Below are positions 1 to 12,690 of a DNA stretch of 64,000 bases, piece after piece. A program made the translations under genes and the position numbers. Each line of letters opens with the position of its first letter. The first letter of the stretch is position 1. Below the pieces are notes generated by a model, which saw only the letters and a list, made by a program, of their open reading frames with translations, made no database searches and was not told where the DNA came from. Origin of the DNA: Isoetes taiwanensis (Eukaryota; Streptophyta; Lycopodiopsida; Isoetales; Isoetaceae); the NCBI GenBank assembly GCA_021234155.1, contig JAJEKV010000015.1:3072852-3136851 (forward strand), given 5' to 3'.

Positions 1-320
1 TTTGACCATCTCCTATAAGAAGAGAATTGGCTCGGAAGATGGTCAAGTAATTCTGCAAAGGTTCCTCCATTCATGAATGGCGGGACTACCATTGGTCCCT
101 CGTGGCTCATCTCCACAAAAAGACCTCGGGGGCAAGTCCAAGGGGTGTGGCCAATCTTTGGACTTGGGCTCTTGAAACGGATATACTTGTCGACCAACAA
201 CCATGATGCAGCTCTATCTTGGCCTCTCCACATAATGCCAGTATAATAATCATCTTGATTAAAGTCTGGGGTTCCCAAGATCCGGATTTGGTATATCCGG
301 CCGATCTTGTTTACTACCAA
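1..320 (-). other. Unidentified open reading frame running off the left edge
   Basis: On the minus strand a frame is open from about 320 to position 1 (roughly 105 codons) with no stop, and it continues beyond the window. The reading has plausible protein composition: short words such as VNKIGRIYQIRILGTPDF, WRGQDRAASWLLVDKYIRF and PFMNGGTFAELLDHLP. A stop lies just upstream near 325, where the frame may enter an intron or be broken. I do not recognise the family. An exon of a host gene or of a repeat-borne gene are both possible. Confidence 0.3.
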
Positions 321-1470
321 TGCACTTTACAACTCCAACAGCATCCACGGGAATCTTTGTCAATAAATCTTGACACATTTATCATGAGCATGTAATGATA
401 ATCTAGCCCCTCGCACCAATAGAGCTCCCACCATGGATAAGACTATCTAACTCCTTCACATGTTCATCATTGAGGATCAGCATTGGCCATCTTGTGATCT
501 TTAAGGTCGGACCTTTTGCGCCATTTAATTAGCCCATCGTCCCACGTATGCCTCAAAGATAGGGGCTCATAAGTGGCACTTTATAACAAAGTAGCATCCT
601 CAATTTGGCTCGGGATTGCAAACCCAAGACTTTAAGTTCTTTTCTCATCATATCTTCCAACTCGGACTCATGCTCGGCCACCTCCCACATAATTCGGGAA
701 TTTACATTCTTTCTCAACCGATGCTACAAAGCGGTTAATTGATCATCGGTTTGCATATGTCGTTCGGTGATCTCATAAGATATATGTGATTGATGAGGAT
801 CGCCCTAATTTCACTAAGCATCTCTGTCCCATGCGAGGCCATTTTATGCCTACAAACAAAACAAAATAATGAATACAAAAGCCAAGCATGCACAAAGTAA
901 ATGCAACATAATACGACAATATCAAACATGTATGCGGACCATATAATCATTACTTATAACCGCTCTATGGCGACTAATACCTTATCCGACCCCCCCGCCC
1001 CAAAAGCAAAAAAAAAGAAGAAGAAACAAAGAAGAACTAAATAGGTTAGATTAGGGTATTCAGACCCACGGTCAATTTACATTCAGATACTAGTTAATTA
1101 GTTAGCGAGATAGTCCCAAAATTTAGTTAACTTTTTAACCAAAAACACTACCTAAACTTATCTTAGCACCTTGTTAGGATTAGTTAGCAAAATTAACTAA
1201 AATTAACTAAATTAGAAATTAGCACTATAGAGGTCACTTTAAGTTTAGTTAATTGTACATATAATTTTTTATGCCTTTGACTAACTTTTAACTAGACATG
1301 TTCAAATAATTTAGTTAATTAGTTAAGTTATTTTTTACCAACGCTTTTTAGTGTGAATTAGTACTACATTAAGTTAGCCTAACCTTTTTTTTTTTTTTTA
1401 ACTAGCACGGGTGTGAAGGGAATCATCCGCCATTGTTAACTTAACCTAGCCCTAGCTACCTCTAGCTAAA
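321..1470. other. AT-rich intergenic sequence without recognised gene
   Basis: There is no convincing coding signal here. From about 1085 to 1390 the DNA is dominated by repeats of the word TTAGTTAA and its variants, a degenerate low-complexity tract. A short C/A-rich patch lies near 990-1020 and a poly-T run near 1387-1400. Confidence 0.4.
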
Positions 1471-1482
1471 GCCGACAATAAG

Positions 1483-1868
1483 CGTGAACTAAGGCTCGAA
1501 CACCTGGTCCTCCCCACCGCGGTGGAGCCGACCATGTCCTTGCCGTAGCCACATCTACCTAAGAATGAGAAGAAAAGTGGACTTGGACCCGGACACCTAG
1601 TCCTCTCTCCAAAGGTGGAGCCGGCCAGTGCCCTTGAACAAGCCACTACAATTTTATTTTAAACCTAAAAATAACAAGTGGAATCGAAGTGGACTTGAAC
1701 CCATGCACGGGTCCTCTCACTCTAGGTGGAGCCGACCGTGCCCTTGAACAAGCCACTCATTAACCTAGGAAACATTTATGATTGTAGTGAAAGTGGACTT
1801 GAACCCAGGGTACATGGTCCTCCCCACTCTAGGTGGAGCCGAGCCCGTGCCCTTGAACAAGCCACTCC
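1483..1868 (-). repeat. Four spaced ~70-75 bp repeats with tRNA-like ends
   Basis: Similar units lie at about 1483-1552, 1576-1647, 1688-1757 and 1793-1866, a period of roughly 105-110 bp. Each plus-strand unit runs GTGGACTTGAACCC ... GGTGGAGCCGACC ... CCTTGAACAAGCCACT. Read on the minus strand, a unit begins AGTGGCTTGTTCAAGG and ends GGGTTCAAGTCCAC. The end matches the RNA polymerase III B-box consensus (GGTTCRANTCC), and AGTGG can pair with CCACT across the unit. The first unit is the most diverged. A SINE head or degenerate tRNA-derived cluster is a plausible reading, but no canonical cloverleaf is obvious. Confidence 0.5.
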
Positions 1869-2003
1869 ATCAATTTTTTTAACCTACTTAAAACTATAAA
1901 AATAAAATGCAAGTCGCGATCAACTACTTACCAAAATAAGGACGCGTGTACAAGATCCTGTCGGGTCCAAATCGTAATAGAAAGCTGCAACTGAAGTAAC
2001 AAA

Positions 2004-2755
2004 GCATTAGAAGAATAAGAACAAAGAAGAAAAACATCGAAGAAGAAATAAGGATAGAATAGAGAAGAAATAAGAGAAGAAACAAGAAAGAATGAAGAAA
2101 AAATAAAGGAAATAAGAGAAGGGAAGGGAATAGAATGGAAGGAAGAAATAAGGGAAGGGAAAGAAAAGGATCGAATGGAAAGTGAGGGAAGAAATGTGAA
2201 GAATAAGAAACAAATGAAGAATGAAGAAAATGAAATTAAAAGAATGAAGAATAAGAAATGAAAAAAAAAATGAAGAATAAGGAAGGGAAGAGAAGAAAGA
2301 AATGAGGGAAGGGAGGGGAAAGAATGAGGAATGAGAAAGCATGAGAAAGAATGGAAATGAGAAACAAATGAGAAAGCATGAAAAGAAATGAGAAAGAAAT
2401 GAGAAAGCATGAGAAAGAAATGAGAAAAGCAAGAAATGAGAAAGAATGAGGAAGAATGAGAAAGAGTGAGGAATAAAGAATGAGAAAGCATGAGGAAGAA
2501 AGAAAATGAGAAAGAATGAGGAAGAAAAGAATGAGAAAGAAATGAGGAAAGAAGAAATATGGGAAGAAAGAATGAGGAAAGAATGAAGCATATGGAAGAA
2601 GGAGGAAGAAATGAAGCATGAGGAAGAATGAGGAAGAAATGAAGCATGAGAAAGAAAGAAGGAGGAAGAATGAACGAGGCATGGAAGAATGGGAAGAAAA
2701 AAAATCAAGAACAAAGAAGAAGAGGAAGGAAAGGAAACCAAAAAGAGGAAGGTTG
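2004..2755 (+). repeat. ~750-bp polypurine (GAA/GAATGAGAAA) low-complexity tract
   Basis: The plus strand is almost purely A and G with occasional T, built from GAATGAGAAAG, GAATGAGGAAG and AAGAAATGAG words. The long open frames in it (F/S/H-rich on the minus strand) are products of the composition and are not genes. Tracts of this kind can form triplex DNA and are prone to length change. Confidence 0.9.
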
Positions 2756-2759
2756 GGCA

Positions 2760-3080
2760 TGCACCATTCAATCCAAAAACCTATTCAATCTAAAAACATG
2801 ATATACTAACCTTAGAATAGTTGCTTTAGGTAGATCGAGTCTTAGCCTGGCGCGGCCCAAGAACCTCAAGAAGTAGGGCAAAAGAAGTTAGGAAAAGCTA
2901 CGCCTTTGGTTTCAAAATATTACAAAAGGCGAAAAGATGCGGCGCCACGTCGCAGATGCGGCGTTATTTCAAAATCTGCGTCAAGATTGGCGCCCCGCGA
3001 CGATATTTTGTTATAGCGGCGTTATTGTTTTTGCATCTTTTTTTTTAATGAAGCTCATTAAAGTTTGTCCCTAGGCTTAT
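2760..3080. other. Spacer between polypurine tract and tandem array
   Basis: No gene is recognised. Positions 2938-3030 are locally GC-rich with repeated GCGGCG/GGCGCC words (for example ATGCGGCGCCACGTCGC), unlike the AT-rich surroundings. Confidence 0.35.
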
Positions 3081-3635
3081 TTGAACAGTCTGGTACGGAT
3101 CCTTGAGCGGAGGATTCAACTAAAGCGCCGGATATATAGGGAACCGAGCCGGGGAGGGTGTTCATTAGCATACAGCCCCCGGGCGGTGGGGGCGGGACTG
3201 CCGCCGAGAACATTTTGGGGTCCGTCTCCCAGTCCCAGGACTCTCCCCTCTCCCCAGGTGGCCATTCAAAGTCGCCTTGTTTGACTTGGGGAAGGGTGCC
3301 GATCATGCTTGCCCAACAACGGCCGCCTGACCGCTCTAACCCCAACGCTGGTTGGACCTTATCCAAAAATTTTGGAAATTTTCTCAGATCTCGGGTGGGA
3401 TGACCATGGAAGCCAGGTGACCAAAACCATAATTTAATTCCATGCCATGCATTAACTATGAATTTATAAACCATAAATGCAATAAAATGCATAACTAAAA
3501 GAGTGTGCATCGAAAAAGGCTAGTCTTTGACCGTGGGGGCAACAAGGCGGTCTTGGACACATTAAAAATTTTTCACTTGGAAACTATGAAGCAATCTTTC
3601 ATCAAGGTACAATTGTTTTCGAGAAACAATTGGGA

Positions 3636-3870
3636 TTCATTACAAGTTAGTTATGCCATCCATGTCAAATAGCTTTAGGGAGCGAGAAAATCCAAAACAA
3701 AACCCTTCTAGAACGGCAAGTCTTGGGGTTTACGCCCAATGCAATCTTAGACCAAGTATAGCGCCCAAATGAGCCAAGGTCAACCCCAAGTACAACGATC
3801 CCACAAACTCCATTCCTTTGACCTTAGCTAACCCTTTGACCTAGACCTTCTCAAAGAAAATTTCAAAAAT
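3636..3870 (+). repeat. Segment X of the tandem array, copy 1
   Basis: This runs from TTCATTACAAGTTAGTTATG through GTCAAATAGCTTTAGGGAG to the words around CCAAGTACAACGATCCCAC. It is the shortest of the three X copies and lacks the duplicated TTTATCTTCATTCTA block seen in the other two. It marks the start of the first three-unit group. Confidence 0.75.
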
Positions 3871-6826
3871 TGGCCGTGTGTTGGAGATGGGTTAGGAATC
3901 CTACCGCAAAAATCAGGAATTTATTTTAGTACAATGTATTAATTTGCGAATTTATGAATGTCTTGCCCTTTGCAAAAGCCCCCGACTTCTACTTTGCCAC
4001 ATCGGAGGAGGACAGGCCCAAACTCCGCTCCGTCAGTTCCCCTTGCTCAGTATTCTGGTGGCTCCCTGCCGTGTCCCAAGTTAACAGACCAAGTCTCGCC
4101 CCCAAAGCGCAAACCCTTCTAGAACACGGCAACCCACCGGGTTTACGTTTTTGGAGGCCCCTCCTTGTCGATTCGGGGGGACCTGCGCGCGTGACTTGGA
4201 CGTGGAGTGGGGGGTGTTGGCGCCGTGAGCACGGACCTAAAATCCCCCGAAGGCGCTTGCCCCGAATTTCCTCTCCCAAGGCCCACGGGGCCGGACCAGG
4301 CGACCTCCCCTCCGGAATCGCGATTTGACTCACGCCAATGGACTCCGAACGTCGGCGTTGCCACGGGAACCAAGTTCCGCGGGTTTAAGACCACCCGACC
4401 TCCAAGAAGCGCCAAAGTAGCTCACTTCCATCACACTCGTGGTCAATTGGCCTAGGATGGTGGACGGGATCTTTTGTCGTGGGAAGGCGTGAGTGTTTTT
4501 TCTTTGCAAAACCGACCTTGTAACTTGCTCCCTAGGGTAATTTCGCCATTAGGACGATTTGGCAGGTTGATTTGCCATTCCGAGCCTCCCGGTGCCCTAA
4601 CGACAAGACACTGCGGTTTCTACAAGGTCGACCTCCCGACGCCCCGGTTTGACAAGTTCTCGGGACCCGATCTGGAATCTTTTGGGCCTTCCGAAGAGGG
4701 GCCCACGAATGGAGGATCCAATTGGGATGGGGAACGGGCTCGGGAGGGTGGTCATTAGCGTCGCAGCCCCCGGGGAGCGCCGCCAGAAGGGCTGCCTCGG
4801 GAACGTTTTGGATCCCGCCTCTTGGGGTCAGGACTCTCCCCTCTTGTGAGGGATCCCCGCAAGGTCCTGGCCTCGTTTGACTTGGGAAGGGTGCCAGCCG
4901 GTTGCCCGCAGCGCTGCCCCGGGACCGATTCTAATGCTAACCCCTTTGACCTAGACCTTCTCCTAAAATTTCAAAATTGGGCTGTAAATGGAGATGGGTT
5001 AGGAATCTAGCGGCAAAAAAATCAGAATTTATTTTAGGTACAATGCATTAATTGCGTAATTTATGAATGTCTTGCCATTGCAAAAGCGCCCCGACTTCTA
5101 CTTGCCACCGGGGAGGAGGACAGGCCCAAACTCCGCCTCCGTCCAGTTCCCCTTGCTCCGTATTCCGGCTGCGGCTCCTCGGCCGGGTCCCAAGTGCAAC
5201 AGACCAAGCCCCGGCCCCAAAAACGCAAACCCTTCTAGAACCCGCAACCCACGGGGTTTACGTTTGGAGGCCCCTCTCCTTGTCAGTTCGGGCGGGACCT
5301 TGCTCGCGCGGATTCTGACGTGGAGTGGGGGTGTGGACTTGAGATACCACGGACCCTAAAATCCCGGAAGCCGCTTGCCCGAATTTCCCTCTCCCCAAGG
5401 CCACGGGGGACGGACAGGCTGACCTCCCCTCTCCGGAATTGCGATTTGACTCGCCAATGGACTCGAGCGTCGGCGTTGCCACGGGGACCAAGTTCCGCGG
5501 GCCGGAAGACCACCCGACCTCCAAGAAGCGCCAAAGTAGCTCACTTCCATCACACTCGTAGTCAATTGGCCTAGGATGTGGATGCGGGATCTTTGTCGTG
5601 GGCGTGAGTGTTTCTTTCTTTTGCAAAACCGACCTTGTAACTTGCTCCTGGGGTAATTTCGCCATTAGGACGATGGTTGTGGTGGATTTGCCATTCGGAG
5701 CCTCCCGGTGCGGCGACGGAAAGACAAGACTGCGGTTTTACAAGGCCGAGCCTCGGGGCGCCCCGCGGTTTGACAAGTTCTCAGGACCGATCTGGAATCT
5801 TTTGGGCCTTCTCGAAGAGGGGCCTGAACGGAGGATCCAACGGTGGGATAGGGGAACCGGGCTCCGGGAGGGTGGTCATTAAGCGTCACGACCCACGGGA
5901 GCTGCCGAGGGAAGGGCTGCCTCGGGAACTTTTTGGATCCCGCCTCTTGGGGTGGGACTCTCCCCTCTTGTGAGGGATCCCGCAAGGTCCCGGCCTCGTT
6001 TGACTTGGGGAAGGGTGCTCTTTCGGTTGCCCCGCAAGCGGGCTGCCCCGACCCGTTCTAATGCTAACCCTTTGACCTAGACCTTCTCCAAAAATTTAGA
6101 AAAAATTGGGCTGTAGTGCCGGAAATGGATTGGGATTCCAAGGTGGCAAAAAATCAGAATTTATTTTCGCACAATGCATTAATTGCGAATTTATGAATGT
6201 CTTGCCACTGCAGCCCCGACTTCTACTTGCCACACGGGGAGGAGGATGTGCCCAAACTCCGGGCCCGGCCAGTTCCCCTTGCTCCGTATTCTCGGCTGCA
6301 GCTCCTCGGCCAGGTCCCAAGTGCAACAGACCAAGTCTCGGCCCCCAAAACGCAAACCCTTCTAGAACCTGGCAACCCACAGGGTTTACGTTTTGGAGGC
6401 CCTCTCCTTGTCAGATTCGGGCGGGACCTTGCGCTGTGACTTGACGTGGAGTGGGGGTGTTGACGCCAGAGCACGGACCCTAAAATCCCCCCGGAAGCTG
6501 CTTGCCCCGAATTTCCTCTCCCCAAGGCCCTGGGGACGGACGGGCGACCTCCCCTCTCCGGAACTGCGATTTGACTCTGCCAATGGACTCAGAACGTCGA
6601 CGTTGCCCTAGGGACCAAGTTCTGTGGCCAGAAGACCAAAACTCGGCTCCCAAAACAAAAACCCTTCTAGAATCTGGCAAGTCACAGGGTTTACGTTTCG
6701 GAGGCCCTCTCCTTGTCAGATTTGGTCGGGACCTTGCACCGTATCTTGACATGGAGTGGGGGTGTTGACGCCAGAGCTGGGACCCTAAACTCCCCCCGGA
6801 AGTTGCTTGCCCCGAATTCAGTTCAT

Positions 6827-7170
6827 TACAAGTTAATTATGCCATCCATGTCAAATAGCTTTAGGGAGCAGTCCGTTGAACAAGGGCATTCTCGCTATCC
6901 ATATGCCTTGATCTTTTCAAACACAACCATCATCACAAGCAACCAAATCTAACCCCCAACCCAAGACTAGTCTTTTGCTTTTCTCAGAATCATTTATCTT
7001 CATTCTAGTAGTTATGATGCTTTTTTCAGAATCATTTATCTTCATTCTAATAGTTATGATGCTTATATTCTCAATGCAATCTTAGACCAAGTATAACGTC
7101 CGGCAGCCAAGGTCAACCCCAAAGTACAACGATCCCACAAACTCCATTCCTTTGACCTTAGCTAACCCTT
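6827..7170 (+). repeat. Segment X of the tandem array, copy 2
   Basis: It follows the type-B unit that starts at 6193. It contains an internal tandem duplication of about 50 bp (TCAGAATCATTTATCTTCAT twice, about 6984-7065) and ends in the shared TTTGACCTAGACC word. Confidence 0.8.
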
Positions 7171-10100
7171 TGACCTAGACCTTCTAGAAAATTTCGAAAA
7201 ATTGGGCCGTAGGCCGGAGATGGGTTAGGAATCCATTGGCAAAAAATCAGAATTTATTTTCGCATACAATGCATTAATTGCGAATTTATGAATGTCTTGC
7301 CATCGCAAAAGCGCCCCGACTTCTACTTGCCACATCGGAGGAGGACAGGCCCAAACTCCCGCCCGTCAGTTCCCTTGCTCCGTATTCATTTGCGGCTCCT
7401 CGGCCAGTCCCAAGTGCAACAGACCAAGTCTCCCCCAAAACGCATAAACCCTTCTAGAACCTCGCAGCCCCACGTGGTTTACGTTTTGGAGGCCCTCTCC
7501 TTGTCGATTCGAGCGGGACCTTGCGAAATGACTTGACGTGGAGGGGGGTGTTGACGCAGCACGGACCCTAAAATCCCCGAAGCTGCTTGCCCCGAATTTC
7601 TCTCCCCAAGGCCACCGGGGCCGACGGGCTGAACCTCCCTCTCACGGAATTGCGATTTGACTCTGCCAATGGACTTTAACGCCGACGTTGCCACGGGACG
7701 GAAGTTCCGTGGCGTGAAGACCACCCGACCTCCAAGAAGCGCCAAAGTAGCTCACTTCCATCACACTCGTAGTCAATTGGCCTAGGATGTGGATGCGGGA
7801 TACTTGTCGTGGAAGGCGTGAGTGTTTTTTCTTTTTTGCAAAACCGACCTTGTAACTTGCTCCCCTAGGGTAATTTCGCCATTCCGGACGATTTGGCGGG
7901 TCGATTTGCCATTCGAACCTCCCGGTGCGAACGACAAGACAACTGCGGTTTCTACAAGGCCGAGCCTCGGGGCCTACGGTTGTTTGACAAGTTCTCCGGA
8001 CCGATCACGGAATCTTTTGGGCCTTCCCAAAGGGGCCCCCGAAGCGGAGGATCAACGGCCGGATAGGGGAAGGGCTCGGGAGGGTGGTCATTAGCGTGCG
8101 CCCCAGGGGGCGCCGCCAGAAGGGCTGCCTCGGGGAACTTTTTGGATCCCGCCTCTTGGGGTCCGGGACTCTCCCCTCTTGTGAGGGATCCCCGCAAGGT
8201 CCCGGCCTCGCTTTGACTTGGGGAAGGGTGCCACCGGTTGCCCCGCAAGCGGGCCCCCGACCGCTCTAATGCTAACCCTTTGACCTAGACCTTCTCCTAA
8301 AAATTTAGAAAAGGGTGGGGTGTCGGAAATGGATTAGGATTCCAGCTGGCAAAAAAATCAGAATTTATTTTTGCATAATGCATTAATGCGAATTTATGAA
8401 TGTCTTGCCATCGCAAAAGCCCCCGACTTCTACTTGCCACATCGGGAGGGAGGACAGGCCCAAACTCCGCTCCGGCAGTTCCCTTGCTCCGTATTCTCGG
8501 CTGCAGCTCCCCGGCCAGTCCCAAGTGCAAATGGACCAAGTCCCGCCCCCAAAACACAAACCCTTCTAGAACCTCGCAACCCACGGGGTTTACGCTTTGG
8601 AGGCCCTCTCCTTGTCGATTCAGGCGGACCTTGCGCTGCGTGACTTGACGGGAGTGGGGTGTTGGACCTTGAGCACGGACCCTAAAATCCCCCGGCTGCT
8701 TGCCCCAATTTCCTCCCCAAGGCCACGGGACCCGGACGGGTGACCTCCCCTCCGAGGTGCGATTTGACTCTGCCAATGGACTCGGGCGCCGACGTTGCCA
8801 CAGGGACCAAGTTCCGTGGGCGGAAGACCACCCGACCTCAAGAAGCGCCAAAGTAGCTCACTTCCATCACACTCGTGAGTCAATTGGCCTAGGATGTGGA
8901 TGCGGGATACTTTCACGGAGGGCGTGAGTGTTTCTTTCTTTGCAAAACCGACCTTGTAACTTGCTCCCTAGGGTAATTTCGCCATTCGGGACGATTTGGC
9001 GGTCGATTTGCCATTCGAGCCTCCTGCGTGCCCGAACGACAAGACACTGCCCGGTTTCTACAAGGCCGACCTCGGGGCGCCCGCTTGGTTTGACAAGTTC
9101 TCGGGACCGATCCGGAATCTTTGGGCCTTTCCCGAAGAGGGCCCCCTGAACGGAGGATCCAACGGCCGGATAGAGGGAACCGAAAGGGAGGGTGTGGTCA
9201 TTAGCGCAGCCCCGGGAGACGCTGCCGGAAGGGCTGCCTCGGGAACTTTTGGATCCCGCCTCTTGGGTCCTGGGACTCTCTCCCCTCTTGTGAGGGATCG
9301 CTGCAAGGTCCCTGGCCTCGTTTGACTTGGGGAAGGGTGCGGCTTTCGGTTGCCGCAGCGGGCTGCCCCGACCGTTCTAATGCTAACCCTTTGACCTAGA
9401 CCTTCTCCTCAAAATTTAGAAAATTGGGTTGTGTCTTTGGAGATGGGTTAGGAATCCACCGGCAAAAAAATCAGAATTTATTTTCGTGACAATGCATTAA
9501 TTGCGAATTTATGAATGTCTTGCCCCGCAAAAGCCCCGACTTCTACTTGCCACACGGAGGAGGACAGGCCCAAACTCCGTTCCGCCAGTTCCCCTTGCTC
9601 CGTATTCACCGGGTTGCTTCGGCCAGGTCCCAAGTGCAACGGACCAAGTCTCGCCCAAAGCGCAAAACCCTTCTAGAACCCGGCAACCCACGGGGTTTAC
9701 GTTTTGGAGGCCCTCTCCTCCAGATTCAAAGGGACCTTTGCTGCGTGACTTGACGATGGAGTGGGGGGTGTTGACGCCAAGCACGGACCCTAAAAATCCC
9801 CCGAAGCTGCTTGCCCCGACTTCCTCTCCCAAGGCTCCGGGACGGGACGGGCGACCTCCCCTCTCCGGAATCACATTTGACTCGCCAATGGACTCGGAAC
9901 GCCGACGTTGCCACAGGAACCAAGTTCGGGGCGGAAGACCACCCGACCTCCAAGAAGCGCCAAAGTAGCTCACTTCCATCACACTCGTAGTCAATTGGCC
10001 TAGGGATGTGGATGCGGGATACCGTCGTGGAAGGCGGAGTGTTTCTTTCTTTTGCAAAACCGACCTTGTAACTTGCTCCCTAGGGTAATTTAGCCATTCG

Positions 10101-12333
10101 GGACGATTTGGCGGGGGTTGATTTGCCATTCGAGCCTCCCCGGTGCCCGAACGACAAGACACCTTGGTTTTTACAAGGTCGACCTCGGGGGCCTTCGCGG
10201 GTTTGACAAGTTCTCCGGGACCGATCGGAATCTTTTGGGCCTTCCCGAAGAGGGGCCCCGAATGGAGGATCCAACGGCCGGATAGGGGAACCGCCCGGGA
10301 GGGTGGTCATTAGCGTCTGCAAAATGGGAGCGTTGCCGCCAGAAGGGCTGCCTCGGGAACGTTTTTGGATCCCGCCTCCTGGGGTCCGGACTCTCCCCTC
10401 TTGTGAGGGATCCCCGCAAGGTCCTGGCCTCGTTTGACTTGGGAAGGGTGCCGCTTCGGTTGCCCCCCGCGGGCTGCCCCGACCGTTCTAATGCTAACCC
10501 TTTGACCTAGACCTTCTCCAAAATTTCGAAAATTGGGCCGTAGTCTTTGGAGATGGGTTAGGAATCTAGCCCGGCAAAAATCAGAATTTATTTTCGTACA
10601 ATGCATTAATTGCGAATTTATGAATGTCTTGCCACTGCAAAAGCGCCCCCCGACTTCTACTTGCCACATCGGGAGGAGGACAGGCCCAAACTCCGTTCCG
10701 TCAGTTCCCCTTGCTCCGTATTCTCGCCTGCTCCTCGGCCGGAGTCCCAAGTGCAACAGACCAAGTCTCCGCCCCCAAAAACGCAAACCCTTCTAGAACC
10801 ACGGCAACCCACGGGTTTACGTTTTGGAGGCCCTCTCCTTGTCGGGATTCGGCGGGACCTTGCGCCAGACTTGACTTGCGTGGAGTGGGGGTGTTGGCGC
10901 TTGAGCACGGACCCTAAAATCCCGGGAAGCCGCTCCTGAATTTTCCTCCCAGGCCCCGGGACGGGACGCGACCTCCCCTCTCCGAATTGCGATTTGACTC
11001 GCCAATGGACTCGGAGGCGCCGGCGTTGCCACGGGGACCAAGTTCCGTGGCGAAGACCACCCGACCTCCAAGAAGCCAAAGTAGCTCACTTCCATCACAC
11101 TCGTGAGTCAATTGGCCTAGGGATGTGGATGCACGGGATCTTTGGCCGTGGAGGGCGTGAGTGTTCTTTCTTTGCAAAACCGACCTTGTAACTTGCTCCA
11201 CGGGGTAATTTAGCCATTCGGACGATTTAGCGGTCGATTTGCCATTCGAGCCTCCCGTGCCCGAACGACAAGACATCTGCGGTTTCTACAAGGCCGACTC
11301 GGGGCGCCCGCTGGTTTTGACAAGTTCTCCGGGACCGATCTGGAATCTTTGGGCCTTCTCGAAGAGGGGCCCCGAACGGAGGATCCAACTGGCCGGATAG
11401 GGGAACCGGGCCGGGAGGGTGGTCATTAGCGCGACCCTGGGAGCCGCCAGAAGGGCTGCCTCGAACTTTTGGATCCCCTCTTGGGGTCCGGACTCTCCCC
11501 CTTGTGAGGGATCCCCGCAAGGTCCCGGCCTCGTTTGACTTGGGGGAAGGGTGCCGGCTCGGTTCCCGCAACGGGCTGCCCCGACCGCTCTAATGCTAAC
11601 CCTTTGACCTAGACCTTCTCCTAAAATTTAGAAAATTGGGGTCAGGCCGGAAATGGATTAGGATTCCAGCGGCAAAAATCAGAATTTATTTTAGTACAAT
11701 GCATTAATTGCTTAATTTATGAATGTCTTGCCATCGCAAAAAAAGCCCCAGACTTCTACTTGCCACATCGGGAGGAGGACAGGCCCAAAACTCCGGCCCG
11801 CCGGGTTCCCCTTGCTCCGTATTTCGGCTGCAGCTCTCGGCCAGGTCCCAATGCAATGGACCAAGTCTGGCCCCCAAAACGCAAACCCTTCTAGAACACC
11901 GCAACCCACGGGGTTTACGTTTTGAGGCCCCTCCTTGTCGGTCCGGGCGGGACCTTGCTGTGACTTGACGTGGAGTGGGGGTGTTGACGCCTTGAGCACG
12001 GACCCTAAAAATCCCCCGGCTGCTTGCCCAATTTCCTCCCCAAGGCCCCGGGACGGACGGGCGACCTCCCTCTCCGAATCTGGCGATTTGACTACGCCAA
12101 TGGACTCGAACGCCGACGCGTTGCCCTAGGGACCAAGTTCTCGCGGGCCGAAGACCAAAACTCGGCTCCCAAAACAAAACCCTTCTAGAATCCGGGCAAG
12201 TCACGTGGTTTACGCTTTGAGGCCCTCTCCTTGTCGATTTGGTCGGGACCTTGCACCGTATCTTGACATGGAGTGGGGGTGTTGACGCCTTGAGCCGGGA
12301 CCCTAAACTCCCGGGAAGTTGCTTGCCCCAATG

Positions 12334-12690
12334 GAGTTCATTACAAGTTAATTATGCCATCCATGTCAAATAGCTTTAGGGGAGCAACCATTGAACAAGG
12401 GCATTCTCGCTATCCATATGCCTTGATACCAAAACACAACCATCATCACAAGCAACCAAATCTAACCCCCAACCCGCACTAGTCTTTTGCTTTTCTCAGA
12501 ATCATTTATCTTCATTCTAGTAGTTATGATGCTTTTCTCAGAATCATTTATCTTCATTCTAATAGTTATGATGCTTATATTCTCAATGCAATCTTAGACC
12601 AAGTATAACGTCCAGCGAGCCAAGGTCAACCCCAAGTACAACGATCCCACAAACTCCATTCCTTTGACCTTAGCTAACCCTTTGACCTAG
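12334..12690 (+). repeat. Segment X of the tandem array, copy 3
   Basis: It follows the type-B unit that starts at 11719 and lies 5.5 kb from copy 2, with the same internal duplication (about 12494-12575). The X-to-X distance defines a five-unit higher-order repeat. Confidence 0.8.

Noticed and set aside
320-440. Replication protein A-like OB-fold (DAVGVVKCIG) on the minus strand
   Set aside because: Only about ten residues resemble it, stops follow in frame, and the adjoining frame is different. Too weak to report as a gene.
1928-2771. Long F/S/H-rich open frames of up to 254 codons on the minus strand
   Set aside because: They are the complement of a GAA-type polypurine tract; all three frames are open because of composition, and no protein signature is present.
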